Origin: Anaerosacchariphilus polymeriproducens
GTDB taxonomy: Bacteria > Bacillota > Clostridia > Lachnospirales > Lachnospiraceae
Assembly: GCF_003363435.1 (NCBI RefSeq)
Contig: NZ_QRCT01000010.1
Location: forward strand, 61,883 to 125,882
DNA: 64,000 bases
Reading direction: 5' to 3'
The notes beneath the pieces were generated by a model, which saw nothing but the letters and a program-made list of their open reading frames with translations, was not told where the DNA came from and searched no databases. Positions 43,876 through 53,697 of this stretch are shown piece after piece. The first letter of the stretch is position 1; each line of letters opens with the position of its first letter. The position numbers and the translations under genes are program-made.

Positions 43876-44742
43876 TTATTTACATTCCATCATCTTTTTT
43901 CTTAATGTCTCTAAAAAACTGACTTTACTGGTTTTTAAAAATTTAACACACTGTGAAGATTGTTTTATTTTGATACAATCACCTGAAAAAAGTTTCACTG
44001 ATTCAGCTCCATCAAAAGTGACTTCTGCTTCTTCAATTTCTTCCTTTCTTCTTTTTCCAATCTTAACAACAATTTCATCATCCGCACTTAATATTATACT
44101 TTTTCTATTCAATGCATGTGGACTAATCGGTGTAATCATTATCATTTTTGCATTGGGTTCTACAATTGGACCACCCGCTGACATACTATATCCTGTTGAA
44201 CCTGTTGGTGTTGCAATAATAATTCCATCAGAACTATATGTATTTAGGTGTTCACCATTCACATAAATAATGAAATTCATAATGCGCAAATGCCCCATTC
44301 GATGAATGACAATATCATTCAATGCGTCATTGTGTACCAACACTTCTTCTCCTCTATGACCAATTCCCTCCAGCATCATACGTTCTTCAATTATATAATT
44401 TTCTTCCATCATAGCATCCAAAGCGGAATATATATTTGATTCTTCCAAATCACATAAATATCCTATTCTACCAAGGTTGACTCCAATCAATGGAAGATTT
44501 CTGTGATTTATATCTCTGGCAGCATGAATAACAGTTCCATCTCCACCAATAACCAGAACTGCTTCGACATCTTTGGGAATTCTGCTTGCATCTGTATATT
44601 TAAACTTATTATTGGCAGAATCCTCTCCCTTTTCATGTATGAAACAAGTTTTTCCCTTTTGTTCTAAATATTGTTGAATACTTTTTCCTAATTCATAACT
44701 TTTTTCTTTATTTGTATTGAGAATTATATAAAAACAATTCAT
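43876..44742 (-). CDS. nadK: NAD kinase
   Basis: Phosphorylates NAD to NADP. The GGDGT motif lies near residues 67-71, and NLGRIGYL and the TPTGSTGYSMSAGGPIV segment complete the active site. 288 residues. The ATG follows GGAGTG. It lies between tlyA and argR, a common clostridial order. Confidence 0.95.
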   Translation of the reverse strand: MNCFYIILNTNKEKSYELGKSIQQYLEQKGKTCFIHEKGEDSANNKFKYTDASRIPKDVEAVLVIGGDGTVIHAARDINHRNLPLIGVNLGRIGYLCDLEESNIYSALDAMMEENYIIEERMMLEGIGHRGEEVLVHNDALNDIVIHRMGHLRIMNFIIYVNGEHLNTYSSDGIIIATPTGSTGYSMSAGGPIVEPNAKMIMITPISPHALNRKSIILSADDEIVVKIGKRRKEEIEEAEVTFDGAESVKLFSGDCIKIKQSSQCVKFLKTSKVSFLETLRKKMMECK

Positions 44743-44775
44743 TTTTCACACTCCAATTAGTAAGTAGGTTTTACC

Positions 44776-45582
44776 TCAATCTAAGGCATTATGCGCTTTT
44801 TCAACGATTTCTCTTATAAAAACAGCTGTATTTTCATATATCTTTTCATCAGAATGATTTTGTAAATTTAGTAAATATTCTATATTTCCTTCCGGTCCTT
44901 TAATAGGCGAAAAATCAAGATTAAGTATTTCAAATCCTATACTAACCGCGTAAGAAACAACCATCTCAATTACCTCTTGATGGACTGTCTTATCCCTAAC
45001 AACTCCCTTTTTTCCAACTTTTTCTCTTCCGGCTTCAAACTGTGGTTTAATTAAACAAACAATCTGTCCATTGTCATGTAACAGATTTTTTACCGGAAGT
45101 AATACCTTTGTTAATGAAATAAAAGACACGTCAATGGAAGCAAATTCGATTTTTTCTCCTATATCTTCCGGAACAACATAACGGATATTCGTTTTCTCTT
45201 TACAAACGACTCTCTCATCCTGTCTCAATTTCCAATCCAATTGACCATGACCTACATCTACAGCATAAACTTTTAAAGCTCCATTTTGAAGCATACAATC
45301 TGTAAATCCGCCTGTTGAAGACCCAACATCCATACATACTTTTCGATCTACTTCTACACCAAAAAACTTCATGGCCTTTTCTAATTTCAAACCACCACGG
45401 CTTACATATTTCAACGTATTTCCTTTTATTACTATCTCTACTTTTTCATCAAAGGAAGTACCTGCTTTGTCTTCTCTTTCACCATTAACAAAAACTTTTC
45501 CTGACATTATAATTGCCTTTGCTTTTTCCCTTGATTGTACTAACTGTCTTTTTACTAGTAATACGTCTAATCTTTCTTTCAT
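44776..45582 (-). CDS. tlyA: TlyA family rRNA methyltransferase
   Basis: TlyA enzymes 2'-O-methylate cytidines of 16S/23S rRNA. N-terminal S4 RNA-binding domain (RLDVLLVKRQLVQSREKAKA), then an FtsJ-like methyltransferase with the SAM motif MDVGSSTGGFTDC near residue 89. 268 residues. The start codon comes immediately after the dxs stop. Older names are hemolysin or YqxC; a hemolytic role is not implied. Confidence 0.93.
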   Translation of the reverse strand: MKERLDVLLVKRQLVQSREKAKAIIMSGKVFVNGEREDKAGTSFDEKVEIVIKGNTLKYVSRGGLKLEKAMKFFGVEVDRKVCMDVGSSTGGFTDCMLQNGALKVYAVDVGHGQLDWKLRQDERVVCKEKTNIRYVVPEDIGEKIEFASIDVSFISLTKVLLPVKNLLHDNGQIVCLIKPQFEAGREKVGKKGVVRDKTVHQEVIEMVVSYAVSIGFEILNLDFSPIKGPEGNIEYLLNLQNHSDEKIYENTAVFIREIVEKAHNALD

Positions 45583-47457
45583 TTAATACACCTGAGTTCC
45601 TAAATATTCTGTAATGATTCTCTTTGTTATTGAAGGTTCATCAATTCCTAATTCTTTACGTAAAATATCAACATTTCCATGTTCCACATATTCGTTCGGA
45701 ATTCCAACGGATATTACTCTTGTCGGAAAATTACAAGCAGCAACATAAGCAGAGACTTTTTCACCAAATCCCCCACTTAATACATTTTCTTCCAACGTCA
45801 CGATCAAGTTATGTTCTTTGGCTGCTGTTTTCACCATCGTTTCATCTAAAGGCATGACAAATCTAGCATTAACAAGAGAACACTGATAACCAATATCTTT
45901 TAGTTCTTTTCTTACATTTTCTGCTATTTTAACCATACTGCCAACAGCTATTAGAACAATTTCGGACTCATCATAGAGAATTTCGCTTTTACCTAATTCT
46001 ATAGGTGCGCGGAAATCTTTTAATCCATCATAAGCTTCTCCTCTGGGATAACGAATTGCTATTGGTCCGTTAAAATCGACCGCAAATTTCAGCATATCAG
46101 ATAATTCCCATTTATTCTTAGGAGCTAATAATGTCATATTGGGAATACTGGAAAGAAATGATATATCTAATATGCCTTGATGCGTCTCTCCATCACTGCC
46201 TACTAATCCTGCCCGATCAACCGCAAAGATTACATGTAGATTTTGAATACAAACATCATGAACAATTTGATCATACGCACGTTGTAAAAACGAAGAATAA
46301 ACAGCTACCACAGGCTTCAGTCCTGCAGCCGCCAGACCTGCTGCAAATGTAACTGCATGTTCTTCTGCAATTCCAACATCAAAAAATCGTTCCGGAAACA
46401 TATTTTTAAAACGTTTTAGTCCGGTTCCATCAGGCATAGCTGCGGTAACAGCAACTACTTTGGGGTCTCTATCCCCAAATTTTCTCATCACAGTCGAAAA
46501 TATATCTGAATAATTTGCTTTCGTCCTTTTTTTACTAGGTAATCCTGTCTCTATTTCAAATGGTTCCGCACCATGAAATCTTGCAGGATGTCTCTCTGCT
46601 GGAGAATAACCTTTTCCTTTTTTTGTCAAAACATGAACCAGGACTGCACGATTCACTTTTTTGGCTTCATTGAAAATTCGAATCAGACCAGGTATATCAT
46701 GACCATCCACCGGCCCGAGATAAGTAATATCCATGTTTTCAAAAAGCATGCCCGGTATCATCAATTGTTTGATTCCACTTTTGGTCTTTCTAAGTTGATG
46801 AATGACCTTGTCTCCATACACAGGAATTTTGGACAAAGTCTTTTCAACACCTGTTTTAAATCCTGTATATGCTTCTGCTGTGCGTATATTACTTAGATAT
46901 TGAGACATTCCTCCAACATTTTCTGAAATAGACATATTATTATCATTTAGTACAATAATAAAATTACTTTTTAAGCGTGATGCATTGTTCAAAGCTTCAT
47001 AAGCCATACCTCCAGTAAGTGCACCATCACCTATTACTGAAACAACACGGTTCTTATCACCTAAAAGTTCTCTGGCTGCTACATATCCAAGACCTGCTGA
47101 AATGGACGTAGAACTGTGCCCCGTATCGAAACTGTCGCAAGGACTTTCACTTCTTTTTGGAAAACCACTCATGCCTCCAAATTTACGTAGTTTGTCAAAT
47201 TTATCTTTTCTTCCTGTTAATAATTTGTGCGTATATGACTGATGTCCAACATCCCAAATCAATTTGTCTTTGGGCAAATCGAAAACCAAATGCATCGCCA
47301 TGGTCAATTCCACCACGCCGAGATTTGATGCTAAATGACCACCTGAAGTACTGATATGATTAATTAAGAATTCTCTGATTTCTTCTGCCAGAGGATTCCA
47401 ATCATCAGCACCGATCTTTTTTATATCGTTCTCTCTTTGTATTCTATCTAATATCAT
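45583..47457 (-). CDS. dxs: 1-deoxy-D-xylulose-5-phosphate synthase
   Basis: First enzyme of the MEP isoprenoid pathway, joining pyruvate and glyceraldehyde-3-phosphate with TPP. TPP motif GDGALTGGMAYEALNNA near residues 143-159, transketolase pyrimidine domain with GIAEEHAVTFAAGLA, and DRAGLVGSDGETHQG. 624 residues. GGAGTT precedes the ATG. It is 15 nt behind ispA and touches tlyA, so isoprenoid genes sit inside the nusB-recN run. Confidence 0.97.
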   Translation of the reverse strand: MILDRIQRENDIKKIGADDWNPLAEEIREFLINHISTSGGHLASNLGVVELTMAMHLVFDLPKDKLIWDVGHQSYTHKLLTGRKDKFDKLRKFGGMSGFPKRSESPCDSFDTGHSSTSISAGLGYVAARELLGDKNRVVSVIGDGALTGGMAYEALNNASRLKSNFIIVLNDNNMSISENVGGMSQYLSNIRTAEAYTGFKTGVEKTLSKIPVYGDKVIHQLRKTKSGIKQLMIPGMLFENMDITYLGPVDGHDIPGLIRIFNEAKKVNRAVLVHVLTKKGKGYSPAERHPARFHGAEPFEIETGLPSKKRTKANYSDIFSTVMRKFGDRDPKVVAVTAAMPDGTGLKRFKNMFPERFFDVGIAEEHAVTFAAGLAAAGLKPVVAVYSSFLQRAYDQIVHDVCIQNLHVIFAVDRAGLVGSDGETHQGILDISFLSSIPNMTLLAPKNKWELSDMLKFAVDFNGPIAIRYPRGEAYDGLKDFRAPIELGKSEILYDESEIVLIAVGSMVKIAENVRKELKDIGYQCSLVNARFVMPLDETMVKTAAKEHNLIVTLEENVLSGGFGEKVSAYVAACNFPTRVISVGIPNEYVEHGNVDILRKELGIDEPSITKRIITEYLGTQVY

Positions 47458-47472
47458 CCGCCAACTCCTCTG

Positions 47473-48360
47473 TTATTTTTCCCTACTGACTAATTCTTTT
47501 ATTAATTCAGTCAGAAATTCATTTTTTACAACAAGAGAATCCACTTTTCTGATTGCCCTTTTTGAAATTTCACTCACATCATCTTGAGCTTGAGCTAACC
47601 CCATTAATGTTACATAAGTTGCTTTTTTGTTTTTTTCATCACTTCCAATTGGTTTACCCAATATTTCTGTTGTACTCGTTACATCTAAGATATCATCTTG
47701 TATTTGAAATGCAAGACCAATATCTTTCGCAATTTCACGTATAATTATTTGTTCATTTTTGGTCGCACCGGCTAATATAGCACCTATCAGCATAGAGGCT
47801 TCAATTAAGGCTCCGGTCTTTAATTCGTAGATAAAATCTATTTTCTCCTTGTCTATCTGCTGATCTACTGACTGTACATCTACTGTCTGCCCTCCAATCA
47901 TACCATAAATCCCAGCCTTGGAGGCCAATACTTTTAATGCTTTGCCCACAGTAACCGTATTTGGTTCCTTCTCTAATGCTGTCAAAGCTGTCTCGAACGC
48001 GTAATTCAATAAAGCATCTCCTGCCAAAATCCCTACTGCCTCTCCAAATACCAGATGAGTAGTCTTTCTTCCTCTTCTATAATCATCATCGTCCATTGCG
48101 GGTAAATCATCATGAACAAGGGAATAAGTATGTATCATTTCCATTGCCGCCATAAATGGTTCAATGACATCAGATTTTCCGCCAAACAAAAAATAAGTTT
48201 CCTGCATCAACATTGGACGCAGTCTCTTTCCACCGGCTAAAATACTATAATTCATTGCCTCAATAACGATTTTCTGATATCCTTCTTCTTTCGGAAGATA
48301 CTTTTTTATGATTTCTTCAATTCTTTGAACTCTTAATTCTAACTCTTTCTTAAAATCCAT
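47473..48360 (-). CDS. ispA: Polyprenyl diphosphate synthase (FPP/GGPP type)
   Basis: Condenses IPP with allylic diphosphates to farnesyl or geranylgeranyl diphosphate. First Asp-rich motif DDLPAMDDDDYRRG near residues 88-101, second QIQDDILDV near 226, and the GGKRLRPML opening of the family. The ATG at 48360 has AAGGTGG upstream and gives 295 residues; a GTG 9 nt earlier is less likely. Product chain length cannot be fixed by eye. Confidence 0.94.
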   Translation of the reverse strand: MDFKKELELRVQRIEEIIKKYLPKEEGYQKIVIEAMNYSILAGGKRLRPMLMQETYFLFGGKSDVIEPFMAAMEMIHTYSLVHDDLPAMDDDDYRRGRKTTHLVFGEAVGILAGDALLNYAFETALTALEKEPNTVTVGKALKVLASKAGIYGMIGGQTVDVQSVDQQIDKEKIDFIYELKTGALIEASMLIGAILAGATKNEQIIIREIAKDIGLAFQIQDDILDVTSTTEILGKPIGSDEKNKKATYVTLMGLAQAQDDVSEISKRAIRKVDSLVVKNEFLTELIKELVSREK

Positions 48361-48384
48361 CTGTTCCACCTTCTATCGAGATTC

Positions 48385-48603
48385 TTAAAAATCTTCTAAT
48401 TCACCATTTTCAGTCAGTACCTGCATTTTCTTTTCTACGGTATCGATCTTCGCATTACAGTCTTTTAAAAGCTTCATACCTCTTTGATAAATCATAAAAG
48501 AATCTTCTAACGAAACATCACTGTCTTCCAATTCTTCTATCATAGAGTCTAATTCCTCAAATGCTTCTTCTAACGTTTTTTCTTCTATTTTCTTTTTACT
48601 CAC
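48385..48603 (-). CDS. xseB: Exodeoxyribonuclease VII small subunit
   Basis: 72-residue helical partner of XseA. Typical pattern LEEAFEELDSMIEELED and GMKLLKDCNAKIDTVEKKM. The start is a GTG with GGGAG upstream, 2 nt past the xseA stop, so the two are translationally coupled. Confidence 0.93.
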   Translation of the reverse strand: MSKKKIEEKTLEEAFEELDSMIEELEDSDVSLEDSFMIYQRGMKLLKDCNAKIDTVEKKMQVLTENGELEDF

Positions 48604-48605
48604 GT

Positions 48606-49817
48606 CTATAGCTCCCTTCTTACGGCTTCTATCTGTTCAACCTGAGTTTTAATTGTTCCATCCGATACATGTATTTGTAAAGAATCGCCAATCTGAACCT
48701 GCCCAATTCGTGAAATTGCATGGTGCTCATGATTCTCAACAAATGAATATCCTTGTTGTAATTTATCAAGAGGTGATAACCCCTTAAACTTTTCTATATA
48801 AATTTGAAGCCGGTGCTTTTTGTTTTGTAAAATTTTCTGAAAACAAATATTTATTTTCTCTTCCTGATTCATTAAATATTGTCGTTTGTCTCGAATTTTG
48901 CTTTGAGGACTCAAATGCTTAAATTGCATTTCATATTTTTCTATTCTTTTTCTTTCCATTTTAATCTTATCTTGTAATGCGCGTTTGAATTCAAAAGACT
49001 TTTCTATTAAAAACTGTTGTAATAATTGTAAATCATATACCGCCAATTCTGCAGCTGCAGATGGGGTAGGTGCTCTTAAATCGGCAACATAATCCGCAAT
49101 TGTAACATCTGTCTCATGACCTACTGCTGATATAACAGGTGTCGTACACTCAAAAATAGCTCTGGCCACACACTCTTCGTTAAATGCCCACAAATCCTCA
49201 ATAGAACCGCCGCCTCTACCGACAATAATGCAGTCAAGCCCCATTTGATCTAACTTCTGAATCCCTTTTACTATACTTTCTTTCGCTCCTTCACCTTGTA
49301 CGAATGCCGGATATAAAATAATCTGAATATAAGGATTTCTGCGATAAGCTACATTACTAATATCATGAATCACAGCACCGGTAGGTGCTGTTACAACGCC
49401 AAGCTTTTTGATGAATCTTGGAATAGGTCTTTTATATTCTACAGAAAACATCCCCATTTCTTCTAATTCCTGCTTCAGTTGTTCAAACCTCTGATATAAC
49501 GCTCCAATACCATCTAATACTATTTCCTGTGCATACAACTGATACTTCCCATCTCTTTCATATACACTGACACTTCCCAGAACTATTATTTTCTGTCCTT
49601 CAGTTAAGCGAAAAGCAAGCCCTTTTCTTTGACCTGCAAACATTACAACTGCCATTGAACCGGTCTCGTCTTTCAAAGTAAAATAAATATGACCTGTAGA
49701 ATGATATTTACAATTGGACACTTCTCCCTTAATATAAATACGTTTTAGAAAAAAATCCTGTTCAAACATAGTTTTGATATATTTATTTACCTGCCCTACA
49801 GAATATACATTTTGCAT
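48606..49817 (-). CDS. xseA: Exodeoxyribonuclease VII large subunit
   Basis: Degrades single-stranded DNA from both ends. N-terminal OB fold (YSVGQVNKYIKTMFE, GEVSNCKYHSTGHIYFTLKD), catalytic domain with RGGGSIEDLWAFNEE and SAVGHETDVTIADYVADLRAPTPSAAAE (read in pieces), then a coiled coil. 403 residues. AGGAG precedes the ATG; it follows nusB by 10 nt. Confidence 0.96.
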   Translation of the reverse strand: MQNVYSVGQVNKYIKTMFEQDFFLKRIYIKGEVSNCKYHSTGHIYFTLKDETGSMAVVMFAGQRKGLAFRLTEGQKIIVLGSVSVYERDGKYQLYAQEIVLDGIGALYQRFEQLKQELEEMGMFSVEYKRPIPRFIKKLGVVTAPTGAVIHDISNVAYRRNPYIQIILYPAFVQGEGAKESIVKGIQKLDQMGLDCIIVGRGGGSIEDLWAFNEECVARAIFECTTPVISAVGHETDVTIADYVADLRAPTPSAAAELAVYDLQLLQQFLIEKSFEFKRALQDKIKMERKRIEKYEMQFKHLSPQSKIRDKRQYLMNQEEKINICFQKILQNKKHRLQIYIEKFKGLSPLDKLQQGYSFVENHEHHAISRIGQVQIGDSLQIHVSDGTIKTQVEQIEAVRREL

Positions 49818-49827
49818 AAATATTCTC

Positions 49828-50223
49828 CTATGCTAACTTTGCCAAAATTCCATTTATAAATGAAGGAGAATCTTCCCCTCCATACTTTTTAGCAATCTCA
49901 ACAGCCTCATTAATTGCAACTCCGACCGGTATTTCTTCTTCATATCTCAACTCATATACAGCCAAACGTATAATGGTCAGATCAACTTTTGACATCCTTG
50001 ATGTCTGCCAGCCTTTTGCAATCTGGTTAATACCATCATCTATTTCTTCTAATTTTTTAACAATCTCACTGTATTTCTGCTCCATATAGTTTTGATCGCC
50101 CTCTTCTATCTGTCCTATTGCTTCAAAAAATAATTGAAGTTGTTCCGGCATTTCATCTTCTTTATGAAACTCAATTCGAAATAACATTTGAAAGATCTGT
50201 TCTCTAATTTCTCTTCTAGTCAT
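49828..50223 (-). CDS. nusB: Transcription antitermination factor NusB
   Basis: RNA-binding helical protein of rRNA antitermination. REIREQIFQMLFRIEF opens the family, and DLTIIRLAVYELRYEEEIPVGVAINEAVEIAKKYGGEDS (in pieces) closes it. 131 residues from the ATG at 50223, which has AAGGGTGG upstream; a longer reading to 50292 adds a basic segment without family support. It is the first gene of the long operon. A terminator upstream separates it from the Asp23 gene, so its promoter must lie in 50224-50332, where I see only weak candidates. Confidence 0.94.
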   Translation of the reverse strand: MTRREIREQIFQMLFRIEFHKEDEMPEQLQLFFEAIGQIEEGDQNYMEQKYSEIVKKLEEIDDGINQIAKGWQTSRMSKVDLTIIRLAVYELRYEEEIPVGVAINEAVEIAKKYGGEDSPSFINGILAKLA

Positions 50224-50332
50224 AATTCCACCCTTTCGCGCTGAGCGCACAAGCCATCTATTCCCTATCTTTCCCATTTTCCTTTTTCTCAAACGATTAA
50301 AATACTCTATTCTAATTTTATTCCTACAATTT

Positions 50333-50361
50333 AAAAAAAGGATGTCTAAGCATAGACATCC
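50333..50361 (-). terminator. Terminator after the Asp23 gene
   Basis: Perfect 9-bp stem GGATGTCTA/TAGACATCC with a 4-nt loop and seven T on minus. It lies 42 nt past the Asp23 stop, ahead of nusB. Confidence 0.9.
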
Positions 50362-50402
50362 ATATTATACTATATTTTTATGTTTGAAAAAAGCTTTATT
50401 TT

Positions 50403-50780
50403 CTATTTTTTCTCCATTGCTACTCCAGCTATGCGTATATTAACATCTGCAACTTCAAGTCCGGTCATATTTTCGATTTCAGATTTGACTCTTTCTTGTA
50501 CTTTTTCTGATGTGGCTGGTATACTGTATCCATAGTCTAAATTCAAAGCAAGTTCAACATTAATCGTACTATCCACTACGTCCACTTTCACACCTTTTGA
50601 TAAATTCTTCATCCCAAGTTTTCCAACTAATTCATTGGTTATATTTCCTGCCATGGAACTTACGCCTTCTACCTCTGTCGCTGCTAAGCCGGCTATAATT
50701 GCTACTACTTCATCTGCTATTTGAACTTCACCCAAGTTGTTTTCCTGGATCATATAAGTATTCCTATCTTCTTTTGCCAT
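50403..50780 (-). CDS. Asp23/Gls24 family envelope stress protein
   Basis: 125 residues of the Asp23 family (YqhY in Bacillus, which also sits next to nusB). Hallmarks are GEVQIADEVVAIIAGLAATEVEGVSSM and VDVVDSTINVELALNLDYGYSIP. Members are cytoplasmic or membrane-attached and linked to envelope stress or acetyl-CoA carboxylase control. GGGAGG precedes the ATG. It has a good promoter and a terminator, so it is a single-gene unit. Confidence 0.92.
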   Translation of the reverse strand: MAKEDRNTYMIQENNLGEVQIADEVVAIIAGLAATEVEGVSSMAGNITNELVGKLGMKNLSKGVKVDVVDSTINVELALNLDYGYSIPATSEKVQERVKSEIENMTGLEVADVNIRIAGVAMEKK

Positions 50781-50829
50781 ATAAATGACCTCCCACGATT
50801 CAATCTCTATACATTCTAACTCTGTTCTT

Positions 50830-50857
50830 ATTATACCAAACTTAGAGTTATTTGCAA
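50830..50857 (-). promoter_or_regulatory. Sigma-A promoter of the Asp23 gene
   Basis: Minus strand TTGCAA (50857-50852), 16 nt, TATAAT (50835-50830) with an extended TGG. Confidence 0.7.
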
Positions 50858-50895
50858 GACTCAGTATGAATATAGAAGATAGTAACTTTACTTTT

Positions 50896-51534
50896 CTATT
50901 TGTATTTTCTTAAATTAAATTTTACATCTCGTACAATAATTGCTGTAGTTATCATTATGAGTCCTAGTACAAAAATATAGTATTTTTCCTGAAAACTACC
51001 ATACTGCATAGTAAACAGATAGAAGTTACCAAGATATTTTTTTCCTGAACCATAACAAATAATATAATAAGTAATTGGTATCATGTAAGCAAAGGCTACT
51101 TGATTTGAAATAGCAAACACGAGCATTCCCATTCCTCCAAGAAATATAGAATTTGCTATAAGTGAATATGACATCTTCTCAATTAAAAATCTACAATCAC
51201 CACTTTTTAAATAAAATAAAAATAGCATTCCAACTAAAAATAATAATATTAATGCTTCCATTACTCTAATGCAGTGATGAGTAATCATTGACTCTTTTTT
51301 GGAAGCAATCAAATCTCTAATATTATTATTCATATCAGGTATAAAAACAGGAAGGAAAAGAATGATACCAAAAAGGGAAAGATAAGACTCTACGATTTTC
51401 GCTACTTGATCTGGCTGCAAATTTTGTACCCCCATAATAAATGGTGCTATAAAACACATAAATAGTATAACTAATATATGAGGTAAAAAAGTTATTTTAA
51501 GATTGATTATTGAAATTTTGAGATATCTTTCCAT
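50896..51534 (-). CDS. ABC-2 type exporter membrane subunit (second)
   Basis: 212-residue membrane protein with six predicted helices and few charges; no specific motif. Its start lies inside the end of the preceding permease gene (38 nt overlap), and it is the third gene of an ATPase-permease-permease set. It probably forms half of the channel. Function comes from context only. Confidence 0.78.
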   Translation of the reverse strand: MERYLKISIINLKITFLPHILVILFMCFIAPFIMGVQNLQPDQVAKIVESYLSLFGIILFLPVFIPDMNNNIRDLIASKKESMITHHCIRVMEALILLFLVGMLFLFYLKSGDCRFLIEKMSYSLIANSIFLGGMGMLVFAISNQVAFAYMIPITYYIICYGSGKKYLGNFYLFTMQYGSFQEKYYIFVLGLIMITTAIIVRDVKFNLRKYK

Positions 51535-52714
51535 AAAACTTATGACCCCCTTCTCTTTTTATAGAATAAATAAGAATACTTATCAATATCATAAAAACTC
51601 CAAGTATAGAATATAAAATTCTATTTTTTACAAGCTGCGGAAATATTTCTTGAAACATTCCATGCATGCCTATTATATTAAATCGAGGAACTAGATTCCA
51701 TCCTACAGAAATCAATGGGGAATCGAATCCTAAAAATACTGAAACAAACCAAATTCCACTATTTATTAATAATGCTAATATACTATTTGTTAATTCTGTA
51801 ATAAAATAGGATAACATGGATACAAACATAAGAATCGGTAAAAGCCATCCGATACAAAATTTTAAATAGACAAAATAATCAGGGGCCGCCCCCATCGTTT
51901 TTGCAATATATAAAGATTCAACCAAGGAAAAACAAGAAAGAATTAAAACAGGTATAAATAACATAACTATTATAGCCAAACATCTTGAAAGTACAATAAT
52001 AATAGAGCTGCATTTTTTTGAATATATAACAGCAGAAGCATTGCTTCTCTTATCTTGCAGTACTCTTGCCACTCCAAAAAAAGCAGGTAGAATTGCCAAA
52101 ACTATTCCCATATAATCGCTAAATACTCTCGCATATGCTCTCGTCACTTTATCTTTTTTCAAAAATTCATCATATTCCTTCAGCGCCTGTTCATATGTCT
52201 TTGCTATTTTTGCATTTCCTTTCAGAGCCTTTGCGCTATATTTACTTCCTTTCCCTATTACCTTTTCTAAATCAGACATAATTGACAAGAATTCATTGTA
52301 ACCAATATCTTTTGTAATATAAAATGACCATTTTATATTTTTACTTTCATAATAATGATCTAATTTTTCTTTCCAATCTTTTTCAGTAATACCTGTTAAT
52401 TTGCTAATATTTTTTTCTACCTGTTTTATTTCATTTGCAGAAAGTATTACTGGTTTATAAAACCCCATCGGATAAGTCACAAATTTATTATTATAATATT
52501 CATTAAGAAGTACTTTAAGTGTCCCATTCATTATATCTGAATTGTTTTCTGAGTATGTAATTCCATATTCCTTTTCTCCAGGTCTAGGTCTCTTTATTGC
52601 TGATTCTGATCTCATTTGTGTAACATAAAAAAAGAATAGAATTATAATATATGCATAAAACAATATACTTTTACACCATATCTTACATTCTTTTAAAAAT
52701 AAACTCATAAACAT
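51497..52714 (-). CDS. ABC-2 type exporter membrane subunit (first)
   Basis: 405 residues: one helix near the N-terminus (residues 15-32), a large extracellular region of about 160 residues, then five or six helices. This layout is typical of ABC-2 exporters with an external domain. The start follows the ATPase stop with no gap. Substrate unknown; the partnering two-component system suggests a peptide or antimicrobial. Confidence 0.82.
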   Translation of the reverse strand: MFMSLFLKECKIWCKSILFYAYIIILFFFYVTQMRSESAIKRPRPGEKEYGITYSENNSDIMNGTLKVLLNEYYNNKFVTYPMGFYKPVILSANEIKQVEKNISKLTGITEKDWKEKLDHYYESKNIKWSFYITKDIGYNEFLSIMSDLEKVIGKGSKYSAKALKGNAKIAKTYEQALKEYDEFLKKDKVTRAYARVFSDYMGIVLAILPAFFGVARVLQDKRSNASAVIYSKKCSSIIIVLSRCLAIIVMLFIPVLILSCFSLVESLYIAKTMGAAPDYFVYLKFCIGWLLPILMFVSMLSYFITELTNSILALLINSGIWFVSVFLGFDSPLISVGWNLVPRFNIIGMHGMFQEIFPQLVKNRILYSILGVFMILISILIYSIKREGGHKFYGKISQNFNNQS

Positions 52715-53590
52715 TTAAACCTTCTCCTTCCCATTCATCAGATAGAGATAAGCATCTTCCACATTTGGTTCAACAGACCTTGCATAAGGAAAAGAATTAT
52801 CTTCAGAAACAAAACGTACTTCAACTTTACTTCCCTTAGTCAACATTCCTGTTACTATGTATTTACTTTTCATTTCTTCTAATTCTAACTTAGAAATCTC
52901 TGCAATATAAATTTTTCCTTTCGCTATATTAAGTAGTTCACTTACCTTTCCAGAAAAACATAATTCTCCCTCATGTAAAATTGCAATATTTTCACAAGTG
53001 GCCTCAATATCACCCACAATATGCGTTGATAGAATTACAATTCTTTGATCTGCTATCTCACATAGAAGATTACGAAAACGCACACGTTCTTCTGGATCTA
53101 ACCCCGCAGTAGGTTCATCTACAATTAATACTTGTGGATTATTTAGCAATGCCTGAGCAATGCCCAGCCTTCTTCTCATCCCACCAGACATGGCTTTTAC
53201 CTTTGTTTTATAATTATTCTGTAAATTTACTTTGTCAAGCATTTGAGGTATTCTAAGAGCTCTTTCTTTCTTTTTTAATCCTGCAAGTGTACCTAAATAA
53301 TCCATAACTTCATAAACACTCATAGTTCCATACATTGTAAAATCCTGCGGCAAATATCCTATCTTATCACGGATTTTTGCACGTTCTTCAACATCCAAGC
53401 CACAAATCATTACTTTACCAGTATCTGCATTATGAAGTGTAGCTAATATTTTCATTAAGGTTGTTTTGCCCGCACCATTCCTTCCCAACAAACCAAACAT
53501 ACCATTAGGAATCGTTAAACTAATATCTTTTAATGCCTGATTTTTTCCATAAAACTTATTTACATTTTTTAAAACAATCTCTGTATTCAT
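52715..53590 (-). CDS. ABC transporter ATP-binding protein (ABC-2 exporter type)
   Basis: 291 residues. Walker A GRNGAGKTT at about 36-44, Q-loop YLPQDFTMYG, signature MSGGMRRRLGIAQAL near 139, Walker B VLIVDEPTAGLDPEER, H-loop STHIV. The last 80 residues are a short C-terminal domain as in BcrA/NatA-like exporters. TTGGAGGG precedes the ATG. It heads the exporter operon and follows a sensor kinase gene; the hairpin between them may end the kinase transcript. Confidence 0.92.
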   Translation of the reverse strand: MNTEIVLKNVNKFYGKNQALKDISLTIPNGMFGLLGRNGAGKTTLMKILATLHNADTGKVMICGLDVEERAKIRDKIGYLPQDFTMYGTMSVYEVMDYLGTLAGLKKKERALRIPQMLDKVNLQNNYKTKVKAMSGGMRRRLGIAQALLNNPQVLIVDEPTAGLDPEERVRFRNLLCEIADQRIVILSTHIVGDIEATCENIAILHEGELCFSGKVSELLNIAKGKIYIAEISKLELEEMKSKYIVTGMLTKGSKVEVRFVSEDNSFPYARSVEPNVEDAYLYLMNGKEKV

Positions 53591-53608
53591 TATTTCCCTC
53601 CAATTTTA

Positions 53609-53646
53609 AAATGTATAAGCTTGTTCATGATTCAACTTATACATTT
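53609..53646 (-). terminator. Hairpin between the sensor kinase and exporter genes
   Basis: AAATGTATAAG(TTG) pairs with (CAA)GCTTATACATTT with one bulge, followed on minus by TTTTAAAATT. Either a terminator of the kinase transcript or an attenuator ahead of the exporter ATPase, whose ribosome binding site starts about 10 nt later. Confidence 0.5.
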
Positions 53647-53697
53647 ATAATAAATAAGAATTCTCTATGCTTTCTCTATCATTTATTTTTGATGTAA